Positions 1 to 9,167 of a stretch of 64,000 nt of DNA are shown in pieces. Source of the stretch: DAIOEK01 sp963721445 (lineage in GTDB: Bacteria; Chloroflexota; Anaerolineae; Anaerolineales; Anaerolineaceae); contig CAVRIZ010000005.1 in the NCBI GenBank assembly GCA_963721445.1, positions 62,001-126,000 on the forward strand, in the 5' to 3' direction. The translations under genes and the position numbers were made by a program. Under the pieces are notes generated by a model, which had not been told where the DNA came from, searched no databases, and worked only from the letters and a program-made list of their open reading frames with translations. Positions within the stretch are counted from its first letter, which is position 1. Every line of letters starts with the position of its first letter.

Positions 1-1194
1 ATGCCTTTTACCCACCTGTAATACCCCTGGCTTTGGGAATGGCACTCCAGCTGTAAGGATCGTCTCCCCATCCAGTTTTACCCCATGCTGTTCGACAAGT
101 CGGCGGGCATCACTTCGCGAACCCGCCAATCCAGAATCCAGGAGGACGTCCAGCACAGTTTGGTCCGGTTTTAAGACATAATCGGGCATGTCAACCGGGA
201 CATCTTTTTTCTGGAACATACGGATAAACCCGTCCTGCGCCTCATTTGCCGGATCGTCCCCGTAAAACGAACTGGTGACTTCCCAGGCAAGTTTCATCTT
301 CGCGTCACGAGGATGCAAAGTTCCCGATGATACCTGTGATTCAAGCTCAGATATCTGATTCGGCTGCCAGCGCGTCACTAAACGGGAATAGGATGGCATC
401 GCAAAATCAGGAATACTCATTACCTTCCCATACATATCTTCGGCATTTGTATTGATCGGAATGTGATTCCCCAAGCTTTTGCTCATCTTCACCACCCCAT
501 CCGTTCCCGGAAGAAGACCGAGGATGATGGCAATATTCGGTTTTTCGCCAAAATATGTCATCACTTTGCGGGCTGCTGTGACAATATTGAACAATTGATC
601 GGTGCCTCCGATCTGAACATCAGCACGCAGGGAATACGCATCAAAGCCTTGCATAATTGCGTAGAACGTCTCATGCAGGTAAACCGCTTCCCCTTTTTCC
701 CAGCGTACTTTGAAATTCTCTCTCGTTAAAAATTGCTGGATCGTGAAATTACTGCCGATTTTGATCAAATCTGCGAAAGTGAGTTTAGAGAGCCACTCAG
801 CATTGTAGCGGATACGCGTTTTATCACGGTCCAGGATTTTGAATGCCTGGTCAGCATAAGTCTGTGCGTTTTCTTCCACTTCCTGGGGAGTAAGCTGAGG
901 GCGTAATATGTCCTTATCCGATGGATCGCCAATCAATGAGGTGAAATTGCCGATCAGAAATGTAATTTCATGACCGAGTTCCTGGAATTGGCGCATTTTT
1001 CGCATGGTAACCGTATGGCCCAGATGCAAATCCGCTTTACGCGGGTCGTAACCCGTGTATATCCGTAATGGCCGTCCTACTTTGTCCGCTTCGATCAAAC
1101 GGTCTTTCAATTCCCTGGCCATTGCCTTACCAAGGGCATCATCGCCATACTCAGTACCCTGCATCAAGTATTGGACTTGGTCATCGATGTTCAT
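1..1194 (-). CDS. tyrS: Tyrosyl-tRNA synthetase (C-terminal end cut by window edge)
   Basis: Charges tRNA-Tyr with tyrosine in the cytoplasm. The frame is open from an ATG at 1194 leftward to base 1 (398 codons), so only the last few residues are missing. Class I synthetase motifs are visible: HLGH at about residues 57-60 and KMSKS at about 236-240. The KMSKS form and the flanking sequence resemble the TyrZ type of bacterial TyrRS rather than the TyrS type with KFGKT (family knowledge). The last 60 residues look like an S4 RNA-binding domain. A GGAGGG ribosome site lies 7 bases before the ATG. A terminator hairpin just upstream separates it from the epimerase gene, so it probably has its own promoter. 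I see no T-box leader in the short upstream gap. Confidence 0.95.
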   Translation of the reverse strand, partial: MNIDDQVQYLMQGTEYGDDALGKAMARELKDRLIEADKVGRPLRIYTGYDPRKADLHLGHTVTMRKMRQFQELGHEITFLIGNFTSLIGDPSDKDILRPQLTPQEVEENAQTYADQAFKILDRDKTRIRYNAEWLSKLTFADLIKIGSNFTIQQFLTRENFKVRWEKGEAVYLHETFYAIMQGFDAYSLRADVQIGGTDQLFNIVTAARKVMTYFGEKPNIAIILGLLPGTDGVVKMSKSLGNHIPINTNAEDMYGKVMSIPDFAMPSYSRLVTRWQPNQISELESQVSSGTLHPRDAKMKLAWEVTSSFYGDDPANEAQDGFIRMFQKKDVPVDMPDYVLKPDQTVLDVLLDSGLAGSRSDARRLVEQHGVKLDGETILTAGVPFPKPGVLQVGKRH

Positions 1195-1220
1195 GTAAAA
1201 TCCCTCCAACTGGTCTTAAC

Positions 1221-1247
1221 AAAAAGCGCCCTCTGCGGGGAGGGCGC
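1221..1247 (-). terminator. Rho-independent terminator between epimerase gene and tyrS
   Basis: On the minus strand an 8-bp perfect GC-rich stem (GCGCCCTC pairing with GAGGGCGC, 6-base loop) is followed directly by TTTTT. It lies downstream of the epimerase gene (stop at 1330) and upstream of tyrS, so it most likely ends the epimerase transcript. Confidence 0.75.
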
Positions 1248-1329
1248 GCCTGTTTCCGCAGAAATTCAATCTCAATGCAAGTAATATCCGTATTCCATCT
1301 GGTGTTGCATCACGCAATTATACATGAAT

Positions 1330-2251
1330 TTACACTTTCTTTGGCTTATCTGCAGAGAGAATATCTTTCAATGCCACCGACAAATGCGGATATTCAAACT
1401 CGAAACCGGATTCAAGGAGCCGGTCAGGCAACACTTTCTGACCCTCCAATACCAGGGTACTCATTTCACCAAACATCGCTTTCAGAGCAAAACCTGGCAC
1501 AGGCATCCAATATGGTCGTGATAGGGTTTCCGCAATCGTTAGTCCCATTTCGCGATTTCGAACAGGGTTCGGTGACGTCAAGTTGAATACTCCTCCCAAG
1601 TGGTTGGAGATGATATGATAGATAGCCCTTACCTCATCTTTCAGATGGATCCACGACATCCATTGCCTGCCAGACCCGATCGGTCCACCGATGAATAGTC
1701 TGTACGGGAGAAGCATGCGTGCTAAAGCTCCTTCCCGGCTGTCGAGAACAATTCCTGTGCGAATCACCGACCTGATAATACCCATCTGCTCCACAGCCTC
1801 TGTCGAATCTTCCCATATCCTGGCTATTCCGGAAAGATAATCCGTTCCATGTGGGGATTCTTCGGTAAATGATTCTACGAGATTGACACCATAGATGCCT
1901 ATCGCAGAGCTCTGAACAAAATGGATAGGTTTATGAGCTGCCCGGGTAATCGCATCGATCAAATTCGAGCCAGCATTGACACGACTTTGCAGGATCTGAT
2001 GCTTTTTGGATCTTGTCCATCTTCCTGAACCCAGATTATCTCCTGCCAGATTAATTACTACATCTGATCCCGTCCAATTCTTTCACCCAGTCATGGGATC
2101 CGCTCATCCAGGAAACATATTTAACCCCTGGAATGGGATTGGCAGGAGTTGAAGAGCGAGTTAGAACAACAACGGAAGAGCCTTTCTCGATCATTAAGCG
2201 GCAAAGCGCTGTTCCTATCAATCCTGTCCCGCCGGCAATCACCACGTTCAT
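1330..2251 (-). CDS. TIGR01777-type SDR epimerase (YfcH/SDR39U1-like), one frameshift
   Basis: Nucleotide-sugar-epimerase-like short-chain dehydrogenase whose substrate is not established for the family. The first 66 codons (2251 to 2051) carry the dinucleotide-binding GGTGLIG at residues 7-13. The frame then hits a stop, while the next frame continues the family sequence without loss to 1330. Removing one A near 2065 restores VVINLAGDNL and a continuous protein of about 307 residues, ending in a C-terminal DUF1731-like segment. The frameshift is seen directly; whether it is real or a sequencing error cannot be decided here. An AMP-forming ligase lies 60 bases upstream on the same strand. A terminator follows at 1221-1247. 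Confidence 0.8.
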
Positions 2252-2311
2252 TTCTTCCTGCCTTTCCCCGGATTCGTCCAGTTTGAATTTCCCATGAATT
2301 GATCCAGACTG

Positions 2312-3833
2312 TCAGCCGTATAACTTTAGGAGATCCTGTTTTCCAATCTTACCGGTTGGTGTCATCGGCATCTGAGGGATGATCACTATCTCCCTCGGGC
2401 TATTCATCTCACCAAGAATTTCAACACAATGCTTGAGGAGTTCTTCGGGGGTCACAACTTTATCGGGATAGAGTTCGACTGCGGCTAATGGAATTTGTCC
2501 ATACTGCTCGTCTTTTTTTCCGATCACCCCCGCATAATGGACAGCAGGGTGCCGTAATAAAGCTTCTTCCATATAACGTGGGTAGATCACCTTACCAGCC
2601 ATCATGATCCGTTCCGACCAGCGTCCCAACAAGGTAAAATACCCGTCTTTATCCATCACACCCATATCGCCGGTGTGAAGCCATTCCTCCCGAACTGCCT
2701 GCGCGGTCTTATCAGGCATGTTCCAATAACCAATCATAACGCCACCACGTATAACCAATTCTCCTGGTTCTCCGACTGGTTGTTCTCGAGTTTGCTCATC
2801 TGCCACCATTGTCTCACGATCTGGCAGACCGGGACCAATAGCATAAAAGCGATGATCAGGTTCCTGGTGCGGGTAACCAAGAGCAACGAAACCACCCAGT
2901 TCCGACTGACCATATGATTCAGCGATAAAGACTCCCATTTCATCCAGATACGCTTTCTTCAAAGCAGGAGGAAGCGGCGCGCCCCCAGAGACGCAAGCTC
3001 GAAAACCCATGGGTTTCCTGCCCCGTTCACGCGATTCTCGCAGCAGGTCTCCCAATACTAACGGATTCCCTGCCAGAAACGTTACGCCGCGGTCTTCCAT
3101 TTCCTGCCAAACTTCAGCTGGATCCCATTGTTTCCGTACACCGATATTTACACATCGATGCACACCCGGTAAGAGATTTGCCACTAGGTGATAGGAACTG
3201 GCCAGCGAAGTAACACCAAGAGATACATCGTCTGCGGTCAGATTTAACCGTTCTGCTATCGCATGGGTGGCTCGGGCTGTGTATCCATGTGCCAGTAAAG
3301 CTCCTTTTGGAGGTCCCTGAAGAACCGGAGGTATAAGATAGATGAGCTCCATCCAATGCATCAACAGGAACACCTGTGTTAGGTTTCGCCGATCCGATCA
3401 ATTCAGACCAGGAATGCGCAAAATCTTTTACGCCGTCGAAGCAGATATACTCTTTCACTTCAGGCGCCTGAGAACGAAGGCTCTCCATAACAGGATGCAT
3501 ATCTCCGGTATAGATCATCACTTTGGGGGTTGAATCATGAACAAAATAAGCCAGATTATCTTTTTGCAAGACACTAATATGTGCTGAGATTGCCCCTAAC
3601 TTCCAGATTCCGAACATTGCCATAACGTAATCGAGGCCATTATGCGCAAAGATGCCTACCCGGTCACCCTTCCGCACTCCCAGAGAAGCCAAGGCGCCAG
3701 CCACCCTGGAGGAGATCTCATCTCCTTCCCCGTAGGTTACACTTCTTTTCCGGTCTGACCAATAAATGAATGTCCGATCTGGTTGTCGCCAGGCTGCATG
3801 ACGCAGCATATCATTAAATGTCATGAAATCCAT
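2312..3833 (-). CDS. Acyl-CoA synthetase / AMP-binding ligase, one frameshift
   Basis: Class I adenylate-forming enzyme that would activate a carboxylate (fatty acid or related) with ATP and CoA. The N-terminal part (3833 down to about 3312) ends in the ATP loop TSGSSGT. One extra base near 3311 then shifts the frame, and the rest continues from KGALLAHG to the C-terminal PTGKIGKQ lysine motif at 2312. Restored length is about 507 residues. Other family motifs visible are YGQSELGG (usually YG.TE.) and WLHTGDMG. GGAGGT lies just before the ATG at 3833, and a promoter with a flanking inverted repeat sits at 3843-3879. The substrate cannot be named from sequence. Sequence error or pseudogene are both possible. 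Confidence 0.8.
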
Positions 3834-3842
3834 GTAACACCT

Positions 3843-3879
3843 CCATCCTTAATTATAGGGATGGTGTCACTCCAGTAAA
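3843..3879 (-). promoter_or_regulatory. Promoter of the AMP-ligase gene with operator-like inverted repeat
   Basis: On the minus strand TTTACT (3879-3874) and TATAAT (3857-3852) are 16 bases apart, upstream of the ATG at 3833. The -10 box sits between CCATCC and GGATGG arms (+ strand 3843-3848 and 3859-3864), a 6-bp inverted repeat centred on the -10, as expected of a repressor site. Operator role is inference. Confidence 0.5.
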
Positions 3880-3925
3880 GTTAATAGACCATTGGATTTA
3901 TTTTCGTTTTTGGGTGGATAGCCTA

Positions 3926-3934
3926 TGCTATAAT
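3926..3934 (+). promoter_or_regulatory. Extended -10 promoter of the HNH nuclease gene
   Basis: TGC-TATAAT, a consensus extended -10, ends 17 bases before the ATG at 3952, so the 5' leader should be only about 10 bases and include AGCAGG as ribosome site. No clear -35 box is visible, which is usual with an extended -10. Confidence 0.55.
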
Positions 3935-3951
3935 TCCTACAGCAGGTTCGT

Positions 3952-4455
3952 ATGATAGACTCAGTTCTAGTGCTGAACGCGAACTTTGAACCCATCCACG
4001 TTTGCGACACTCGCAGAGCGCTCAGCCTAATCTACTCGCAGAAGGCAGCCCTCATCCTAAACGGACGCGGGTATGTTCATTCTGTTACCCAATCATTTCC
4101 CATTCCCTCAGTCATCCGTTTGGAACACATAATTCATCGACCGCGGCCGACAGTTCACCTCACCCGTCATGAGTTATTCAGACGCGATCACTACACTTGC
4201 CAATACTGCGGTAAATCAGGTGGGGAGCTAACCGTCGACCATGTCATACCTAGAAACGCAGGTGGACCCCATAATTGGACCAACCTGGTTACCGCATGTA
4301 TCACCTGCAATCACCGAAAAGCCGCAAGAACTCCAGAACAAGCTGGAATGCATTTGGTGTTCCCCCCCAGACAGCCACCGGCTTCGGTATCTTACTATTT
4401 TCAAAAACATTTGCATGAGAATTCCGGCTGGGAGCCGTTTTTGGAAGGTTGGTAG
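3952..4455 (+). CDS. HNH endonuclease family protein
   Basis: Protein of 167 residues with a C-terminal HNH nuclease fold that uses a divalent metal for phosphodiester cleavage. The core reads CQYCG, then TVDHVIPRNAGG, then CITCNHRK: two zinc-type CxxC pairs flanking the catalytic DH and the later N/H residues. The N-terminal 70 residues (LNANFEPIHVC) match the widespread stand-alone COG1403-type group found in Chloroflexota, Actinobacteria and Cyanobacteria. It is transcribed alone, divergent from the AMP ligase and tail-to-tail (1 base apart) with the hydrolase gene at 4457. No intron, restriction partner or phage context is present, so a homing or restriction role is not supported; the function is unknown. 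Confidence 0.85.
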   Translation: MIDSVLVLNANFEPIHVCDTRRALSLIYSQKAALILNGRGYVHSVTQSFPIPSVIRLEHIIHRPRPTVHLTRHELFRRDHYTCQYCGKSGGELTVDHVIPRNAGGPHNWTNLVTACITCNHRKAARTPEQAGMHLVFPPRQPPASVSYYFQKHLHENSGWEPFLEGW

Positions 4456-4456
4456 A

Positions 4457-5203
4457 TCACTCGATCTCCATTCCATCCCTGGCTAAACCGATCTGTCCTG
4501 CGAATACTTCCCTGGCATCTTGAATCAACTTTTCTTCCGTCATTTCGGCTGGATAATGGATCAATAAAAGATTCTTCGCCTGCGCTTTCGCGGCATCCAA
4601 ACCACATTGTCGCGCAGAAGAGTGACCTTTTGCCTCGCCAGCTGCTTCATGAATTAATACATCCACATGCGCGCCCAACCGTACAACGGCTTCACACGGT
4701 TCTGTATCACAGCTATACGCAATGCTCTTCCCTGTATTCTTAATTTCCATCCTCAATCCAATGGTAGGAATAAGATGTTTAACCGGCATCGATTGGATTC
4801 GGATCTGCTCTGAATCAATGAGTGTAGCTATGGAAAGAGGCAGAGAATGGAAGCTGACCGGGAAAAATTCCGGCCATTGCTGCCAGTCAAACAGATCCAT
4901 CATTGTCTTTGTTCTTTCCAGGGTGTGCTGCAGTCCATGAATTTTCAGTGGGGCTTTTCTTCCGAGCAGCCACCAGTCCATCAACATCAGTGGTAATCCT
5001 GTCACGTGGTCAGGATGAAAGTGAGTCAAAATGATATCGCTAATATCATGGATTGATTTTCCAGTTTGTTGTAACCTGGAGAATGCATTCACTCCACAAT
5101 CAATGAGAATCAACTCATGTTCGTTGTCTACTAAGAAGTATGTATTTTCCCGTTCCAGTCCAGGAATGGCATTTGCACTACCAAGAATAATCAGTTTAGT
5201 CAT
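4457..5203 (-). CDS. MBL-fold metallohydrolase, ribonuclease Z-like
   Basis: Metallo-beta-lactamase-fold hydrolase of 248 residues. The metal site THFHPDH lies at about residues 58-64, followed by an Asp in SCDTEP, and histidines in LIHEAAG, GHSSA and LLIHYP, the pattern of the RNase Z/ElaC-like group. I start at ATG 5203 because GGTGGAG lies 5 bases upstream; a longer frame to 5326 would overlap the permease gene by 100 bases and adds no family sequence. It is the last gene of the minus-strand run that includes the ABC exporter. The flexible arm of true tRNA 3' RNases is not obvious, so a general phosphodiesterase or other MBL hydrolase is equally possible. Confidence 0.8.
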   Translation of the reverse strand: MTKLIILGSANAIPGLERENTYFLVDNEHELILIDCGVNAFSRLQQTGKSIHDISDIILTHFHPDHVTGLPLMLMDWWLLGRKAPLKIHGLQHTLERTKTMMDLFDWQQWPEFFPVSFHSLPLSIATLIDSEQIRIQSMPVKHLIPTIGLRMEIKNTGKSIAYSCDTEPCEAVVRLGAHVDVLIHEAAGEAKGHSSARQCGLDAAKAQAKNLLLIHYPAEMTEEKLIQDAREVFAGQIGLARDGMEIE

Positions 5204-5223
5204 AGTCTCCACCCTTATCCGGA

Positions 5224-6645
5224 CTATTTTATCATCAACATGGCGAGCCTGGGTGTCAGCCACGCTTCGACAATCGCAGCCAGAATTAACAATGGGATTA
5301 CGATTCCTACCATTATTTTTGCCCATTGACCGAATAATTCTAGCCAGATCTCACTCACTGTTCGGCTTGTATCCGGATATGCCAATTTTGCGCCCATACG
5401 AAAAATGGTGGCTGTTGCGAGAATTGCTGCCGGTATCTCCAGGATGCCATGGGGAAGAATAAAAACGGAAAGATAAAGCCAGGGAGAGACCCCCACCTGT
5501 TGCAACAAACCCATGAAATAACCAACTACACCCAATGATACGAATGTAGGTATTACCCCAAATACGCCAAAAGAGAAGAAGCCTAAGAGTAGGCTTAGCA
5601 GTAAGACCCGTAAATTATTCCAAAAATACCCAAGGACAGGCGCGAAATTACCGATGGGAACAGGTTGAATCGCCGTACTTATTTGTTTCGGAATATTATC
5701 CAAACCCAATTCTGCAAGCGGTATTCTAAATTGAAAAGCCTGGGTATAGCCCAAGACAACTGCGACAATAAGTAAAACCAATATAACAAGAGAGGGGGCA
5801 AGAATCTGGCGTAATGATTGCCAAACGCTGCGATACCATCCTAAAAAGCTTTTTTTATCTGAAAGAAAAGAAGATAGAAATATACGCAAACCCCAGCGGA
5901 TATTAAGCACATCTATTTCTTTGCCCAATAATTCCTCACGTCTGAAATGCGCCATCCCCACCCGGATGAGTAACACCGCGAAAATACCCATCCCTGCCAC
6001 AGCCCACCATAGGGTTGAGAAATCTCCCCAAAATACGACAATACTCTCACCCTGGATCAATAATGCTGAAGGAATGACAATAAAGGAAGCCAGTAAATTT
6101 GCCGCCCGAACCGAGGTAGTCTGGGTTGAGATAATCACCGCCGCAGCAACCATGACAAAAGCCTGTACCGAAGTCAGGGCAACCAGTTGGATGATCAAAA
6201 CTGGGGACGGCAATACCACCCCGGAGATCGCCAACCCAACCATATAGACTGTCATACCGAGGTAGCTGGAAAACAAGGGAGGTACCGTCGCAGAAAGCAA
6301 TTTACCCAGATATAATTGCCAATCCTTCAAGGGTGTATTCAGAAGCGGTTCTATGGATCCGCGCTCCTTCTCTCCCACAAAGGTCTCCAGGGCAATTACA
6401 AGAGACACAGAGATCGGGAAGAATCCGACCACCATGAACAAGAATGGGACCAGGCGCTCTGCAACAATGGAAGCGCCGTATTTTTCAACAAAGCCCAATG
6501 CCTGTTGTGCGGTGAAATTCATCAAGAATGGGAAGAAGATCGTAAGCCCAAGAATCGGAAATATGATTCGCCAGTCACGGAATTGATCCCGCACTTCACG
6601 GCGGGTTATGTATAGAGCAGGCATGATCTGCTGGAATATACTCAT
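5224..6645 (-). CDS. ABC-2 permease fused to a SpoIIM-like domain
   Basis: Integral membrane protein of 473 residues. The first 240 residues form an ABC-2-type permease (several hydrophobic helices and a GEKERGSIEPLL coupling segment typical of NatB-like exporters). After a charged linker at about residues 240-275 comes a second membrane region with NLRVLLLS, GVVGYFMG and LPHGILEIPA, the hallmark of stage II sporulation protein M/DUF95. Its ATG overlaps the stop of the ATPase gene (6642), so the two are translationally coupled and form one exporter. SpoIIM-like domains outside spore formers are membrane proteins of unclear job; here the fusion suggests the domain belongs to the transporter. 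The substrate is unknown. Confidence 0.85.
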   Translation of the reverse strand: MSIFQQIMPALYITRREVRDQFRDWRIIFPILGLTIFFPFLMNFTAQQALGFVEKYGASIVAERLVPFLFMVVGFFPISVSLVIALETFVGEKERGSIEPLLNTPLKDWQLYLGKLLSATVPPLFSSYLGMTVYMVGLAISGVVLPSPVLIIQLVALTSVQAFVMVAAAVIISTQTTSVRAANLLASFIVIPSALLIQGESIVVFWGDFSTLWWAVAGMGIFAVLLIRVGMAHFRREELLGKEIDVLNIRWGLRIFLSSFLSDKKSFLGWYRSVWQSLRQILAPSLVILVLLIVAVVLGYTQAFQFRIPLAELGLDNIPKQISTAIQPVPIGNFAPVLGYFWNNLRVLLLSLLLGFFSFGVFGVIPTFVSLGVVGYFMGLLQQVGVSPWLYLSVFILPHGILEIPAAILATATIFRMGAKLAYPDTSRTVSEIWLELFGQWAKIMVGIVIPLLILAAIVEAWLTPRLAMLMIK

Positions 6646-7580
6646 CGCAGACCCTCTGGATTGACGGTTTGAAGATAAATATCTTCCAGGCTTTTCTGGA
6701 CTTCAAACAGGGTGACGACTTGAATTTTCTTTCTCCGAAGTGTCTCCAATACCACAGGATTGTCGCGATGTGGGGAATCAGTGGTATAGCTAAACCAGTC
6801 ATCACCGGTTTTTGCAATTTTTATTTCCGGCATCTCTATCTTAGACCAATCAAGCGGCTTTCCACTAACAACCTCAACTCGATATTCAGGATCACCAAGT
6901 AACCGACGGCGGATATCTGTCAATTGTCCATCAAGAATGATCTGTCCGTTCTTAATGATGGCAATTTGATCGGCTAATTCTTCGGCCTCTCGCAAATTAT
7001 GGGTACAGAGAATGATCGCCCGATCCTTATCCTTCAGCTGGCGAATGGCATCCCGAACCGTATAGGCACTTTCCGGATCCATTGCCGACGTCGGTTCGTC
7101 AAGGAGTATTACAGGAGGGTCGTGGAGTAAAGTCCGAACCAAAGCCAGTTTTTGCCGCATCCCTTTGGAATATTCCCCAAGTCGTTTTTTTCCGACTGAA
7201 CCCAGCCCGAATTGTTCCAGAAGGGCAGTGATCCTTGGTTGAGCTAATTTTGAAGGGATATTATACAGATGAGCAAAGAATCCAAGGTATTCTGCCGCAT
7301 TCATGCGTACATAGAGGCCATGATGCTCCGTCAAGACACCCACATTCGCCCGCACCCGATCCGCGTTATTTACTACATCGAAGCCAGCAACTTTCGCCCA
7401 ACCCGAGCTAGGCTGAAGAATTGAAGTGAGCATCCGTACGGTTGTGGTCTTTCCCGCGCCATTCGGACCCAACAAGACTAATATTTCGCCTGGCGGAACA
7501 TGCAAGTTTACCTGATCGACAGCGCAGAAGCTGTCAAAGTATTTGACAAGACCTTCTGCTTCGATCATCCATTGATTCAT
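6642..7580 (-). CDS. ABC transporter ATP-binding protein
   Basis: ATPase subunit of 312 residues driving the neighbouring ABC-2/SpoIIM permease. Visible motifs are Walker A GPNGAGKTT (about residues 38-46), signature YSKGMRQKLAL, Walker B VILLDEPTSAMDP and the switch histidine in LCTHNLREAEE. The last 90 residues are the C-terminal extension common in NatA/CcmA-like exporters. The stop overlaps the permease start by 4 bases, and lgt ends 5 bases upstream, so all are co-transcribed. A second in-frame ATG three codons in is an equally good start. Confidence 0.9.
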   Translation of the reverse strand: MNQWMIEAEGLVKYFDSFCAVDQVNLHVPPGEILVLLGPNGAGKTTTVRMLTSILQPSSGWAKVAGFDVVNNADRVRANVGVLTEHHGLYVRMNAAEYLGFFAHLYNIPSKLAQPRITALLEQFGLGSVGKKRLGEYSKGMRQKLALVRTLLHDPPVILLDEPTSAMDPESAYTVRDAIRQLKDKDRAIILCTHNLREAEELADQIAIIKNGQIILDGQLTDIRRRLLGDPEYRVEVVSGKPLDWSKIEMPEIKIAKTGDDWFSYTTDSPHRDNPVVLETLRRKKIQVVTLFEVQKSLEDIYLQTVNPEGLR

Positions 7581-7585
7581 AAGAG

Positions 7586-8437
7586 TTATTCTTGGGTGTC
7601 TATCCCAGATTCTGCAGATTTTTCGTTATCGGGTTGTTGCGTTCCACTCCGATGCCGGATATATAAAATCAGTGCCGAAGCTACAGCGATTATTCCCATG
7701 ATCGTTTGATTCGCGTTGATCGTTCCTACAGACGATGGATCCAACCGAAGGAATTCCAACAGGAATCTTCCAGTCGGATAGAGAACGAGGTAAGTCAGAA
7801 ACACATCTCCTTCTCTTAGTTTGTCCTGGAAGCGAATCCCAATCCAGATGAGAAAACCGGCAATCGCAAAATTGTACAATGATTCATACAAAAAGAGCGG
7901 ATGGTAATATTCCACATTCTGGTATCCTGCAATGCGATGCAGGGGATCGATGAATAATTTCCAGGGCAAATTGGTTGGCGCGCCATACAGTTCCTGGTTT
8001 ACAAAATTTCCCCATCTCCCGATTGCCTGAGCCAAAATCAATCCGGGAGCTATAAAATCAACCCATCGGGCGAAACTGACCTTCTTTGATCGGCAATAGA
8101 GAAGTAAAGCAATCACTCCACCGATCACAGCACCTGGAATACCCAGTCCACCATTCCAAATAGCAAGGGCATCCAATGGATGGCTAAAATAGTACGCGGT
8201 TGTCAAGCCCATACTTTTCATGGAATCGGGCGGGGTTAAAATATGCCAGATCCGAGCTCCTATTATCCCGGCGACCAACAGCCAGGGTAATACATCCCAA
8301 ATTAGATCCGAATTATCGCCCCGGCGTTTCGCCTGTCGCGACGCCAGCCAGGCGCCCAGTAAAGCGCCAAGCATGATAATAATTCCATAAAAATGGATAA
8401 AGACAGGACCCAGTTGTATACCAGCTCGTGTGATCAT
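7586..8437 (-). CDS. lgt: Prolipoprotein diacylglyceryl transferase
   Basis: Transfers diacylglycerol from phosphatidylglycerol to the lipobox cysteine of prelipoproteins at the cytoplasmic membrane. The 283-residue protein has about seven hydrophobic segments and the Lgt signature GRWGNFVNQELYG, plus the N-terminal IHFYGI region. GAGGG precedes the ATG at 8437. It sits 12 bases after the phosphatidyltransferase gene, a plausible functional neighbour since Lgt uses phospholipid. The window encodes possible substrates (lipobox proteins at about 26.4, 30.7 and 38.4 kb) and the signal peptidase LspA at 18.6 kb. Confidence 0.95.
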   Translation of the reverse strand: MITRAGIQLGPVFIHFYGIIIMLGALLGAWLASRQAKRRGDNSDLIWDVLPWLLVAGIIGARIWHILTPPDSMKSMGLTTAYYFSHPLDALAIWNGGLGIPGAVIGGVIALLLYCRSKKVSFARWVDFIAPGLILAQAIGRWGNFVNQELYGAPTNLPWKLFIDPLHRIAGYQNVEYYHPLFLYESLYNFAIAGFLIWIGIRFQDKLREGDVFLTYLVLYPTGRFLLEFLRLDPSSVGTINANQTIMGIIAVASALILYIRHRSGTQQPDNEKSAESGIDTQE

Positions 8438-8449
8438 ATACCCTCAGTG

Positions 8450-9106
8450 TTATTTTTCAGTACCAGGCAGTTTTTTTGATGGGTAGGTGAGTAATTTCTT
8501 TTGATCCAACGCCTGCTTTCGTACCGTTAATATCCTTTGCAAAGCCGTATAATTTGCGAAGATCGCGATTATCCACAGGGAAACCCAGGGAATATTGAAT
8601 ACCAAGCCAGGAACCAATACAAGATAACGTTCTAAACGACTCAAGACCCCTACTTTTGCCGTAAAACCCAGCGATTCCGCCCTTGCTTTTACGTAAGAGA
8701 CCATAACAGAGCCTGCCGCAGCCAGGAAGACAAGCCCACAATTAAGCCAGTCAGTCTGCTGAAGATAATAAGCCAACAAACCGGCAAATATCACCAGTTC
8801 CGAATATCGATCGGTAACAGAATCGACAAACGCGCCGAATTCGGTCTGGTCGCCTCGCAGACGAGCCATTGCGCCGTCAAGTGCGTCGACTGGGCCCATC
8901 ACCAGAATAACCAGTCCACCCAGCGGAATTTTCCCCATTGCCAGTAGTATCGCGCCAATGGTCGTACCGATCAGGCCTAACAGGGTAATTGTATTCGGCA
9001 GAATACCAGTGCTATTTACCGCTCCGGCGATTTTATCCAGAAAGGTTTTTGATTTGGTTCGGAGGAATCTTTCGAGGTTAAAGGCTTCTTTATTTGATGC
9101 AGTCAC
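8450..9106 (-). CDS. CDP-alcohol phosphatidyltransferase
   Basis: Membrane enzyme that transfers a phosphatidyl group from a CDP-alcohol to an acceptor alcohol in phospholipid synthesis. The family signature is complete: DALDG..AR, then eight residues, then G...D...D (DALDGAMARL through FVDSVTD). About six hydrophobic segments follow. I prefer the GTG start at 9106, which has AGGA seven bases upstream. A longer frame from a TTG at 9202 overlaps ftsK by 35 bases and adds unconserved-looking sequence. The product (phosphatidylglycerol phosphate, phosphatidylinositol phosphate or other) cannot be told apart by eye. Confidence 0.85.
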   Translation of the reverse strand: MTASNKEAFNLERFLRTKSKTFLDKIAGAVNSTGILPNTITLLGLIGTTIGAILLAMGKIPLGGLVILVMGPVDALDGAMARLRGDQTEFGAFVDSVTDRYSELVIFAGLLAYYLQQTDWLNCGLVFLAAAGSVMVSYVKARAESLGFTAKVGVLSRLERYLVLVPGLVFNIPWVSLWIIAIFANYTALQRILTVRKQALDQKKLLTYPSKKLPGTEK

Positions 9107-9167
9107 ATTTCCATCCTGAGTAAAGTGTATTTCAATCCTACCCTGCGGAAGGATTTGTGTCAAGAAA

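Noticed and set aside
1195..1329. T-box leader in front of tyrS
   Set aside because: The gap has a terminator-like stem but no T-box consensus and is too short; the stem is better explained as the terminator of the epimerase gene.
3952..4455. HNH protein as a homing or mobile-element nuclease
   Set aside because: No intron, intein, repeats or flanking target duplication is visible, and the protein matches the stand-alone chromosomal group.
5921..6247. Open frames on the opposite strand of genes, for example inside the permease gene
   Set aside because: They mirror the coding frame of the real gene, have no ribosome site and show no family-like protein sequence.
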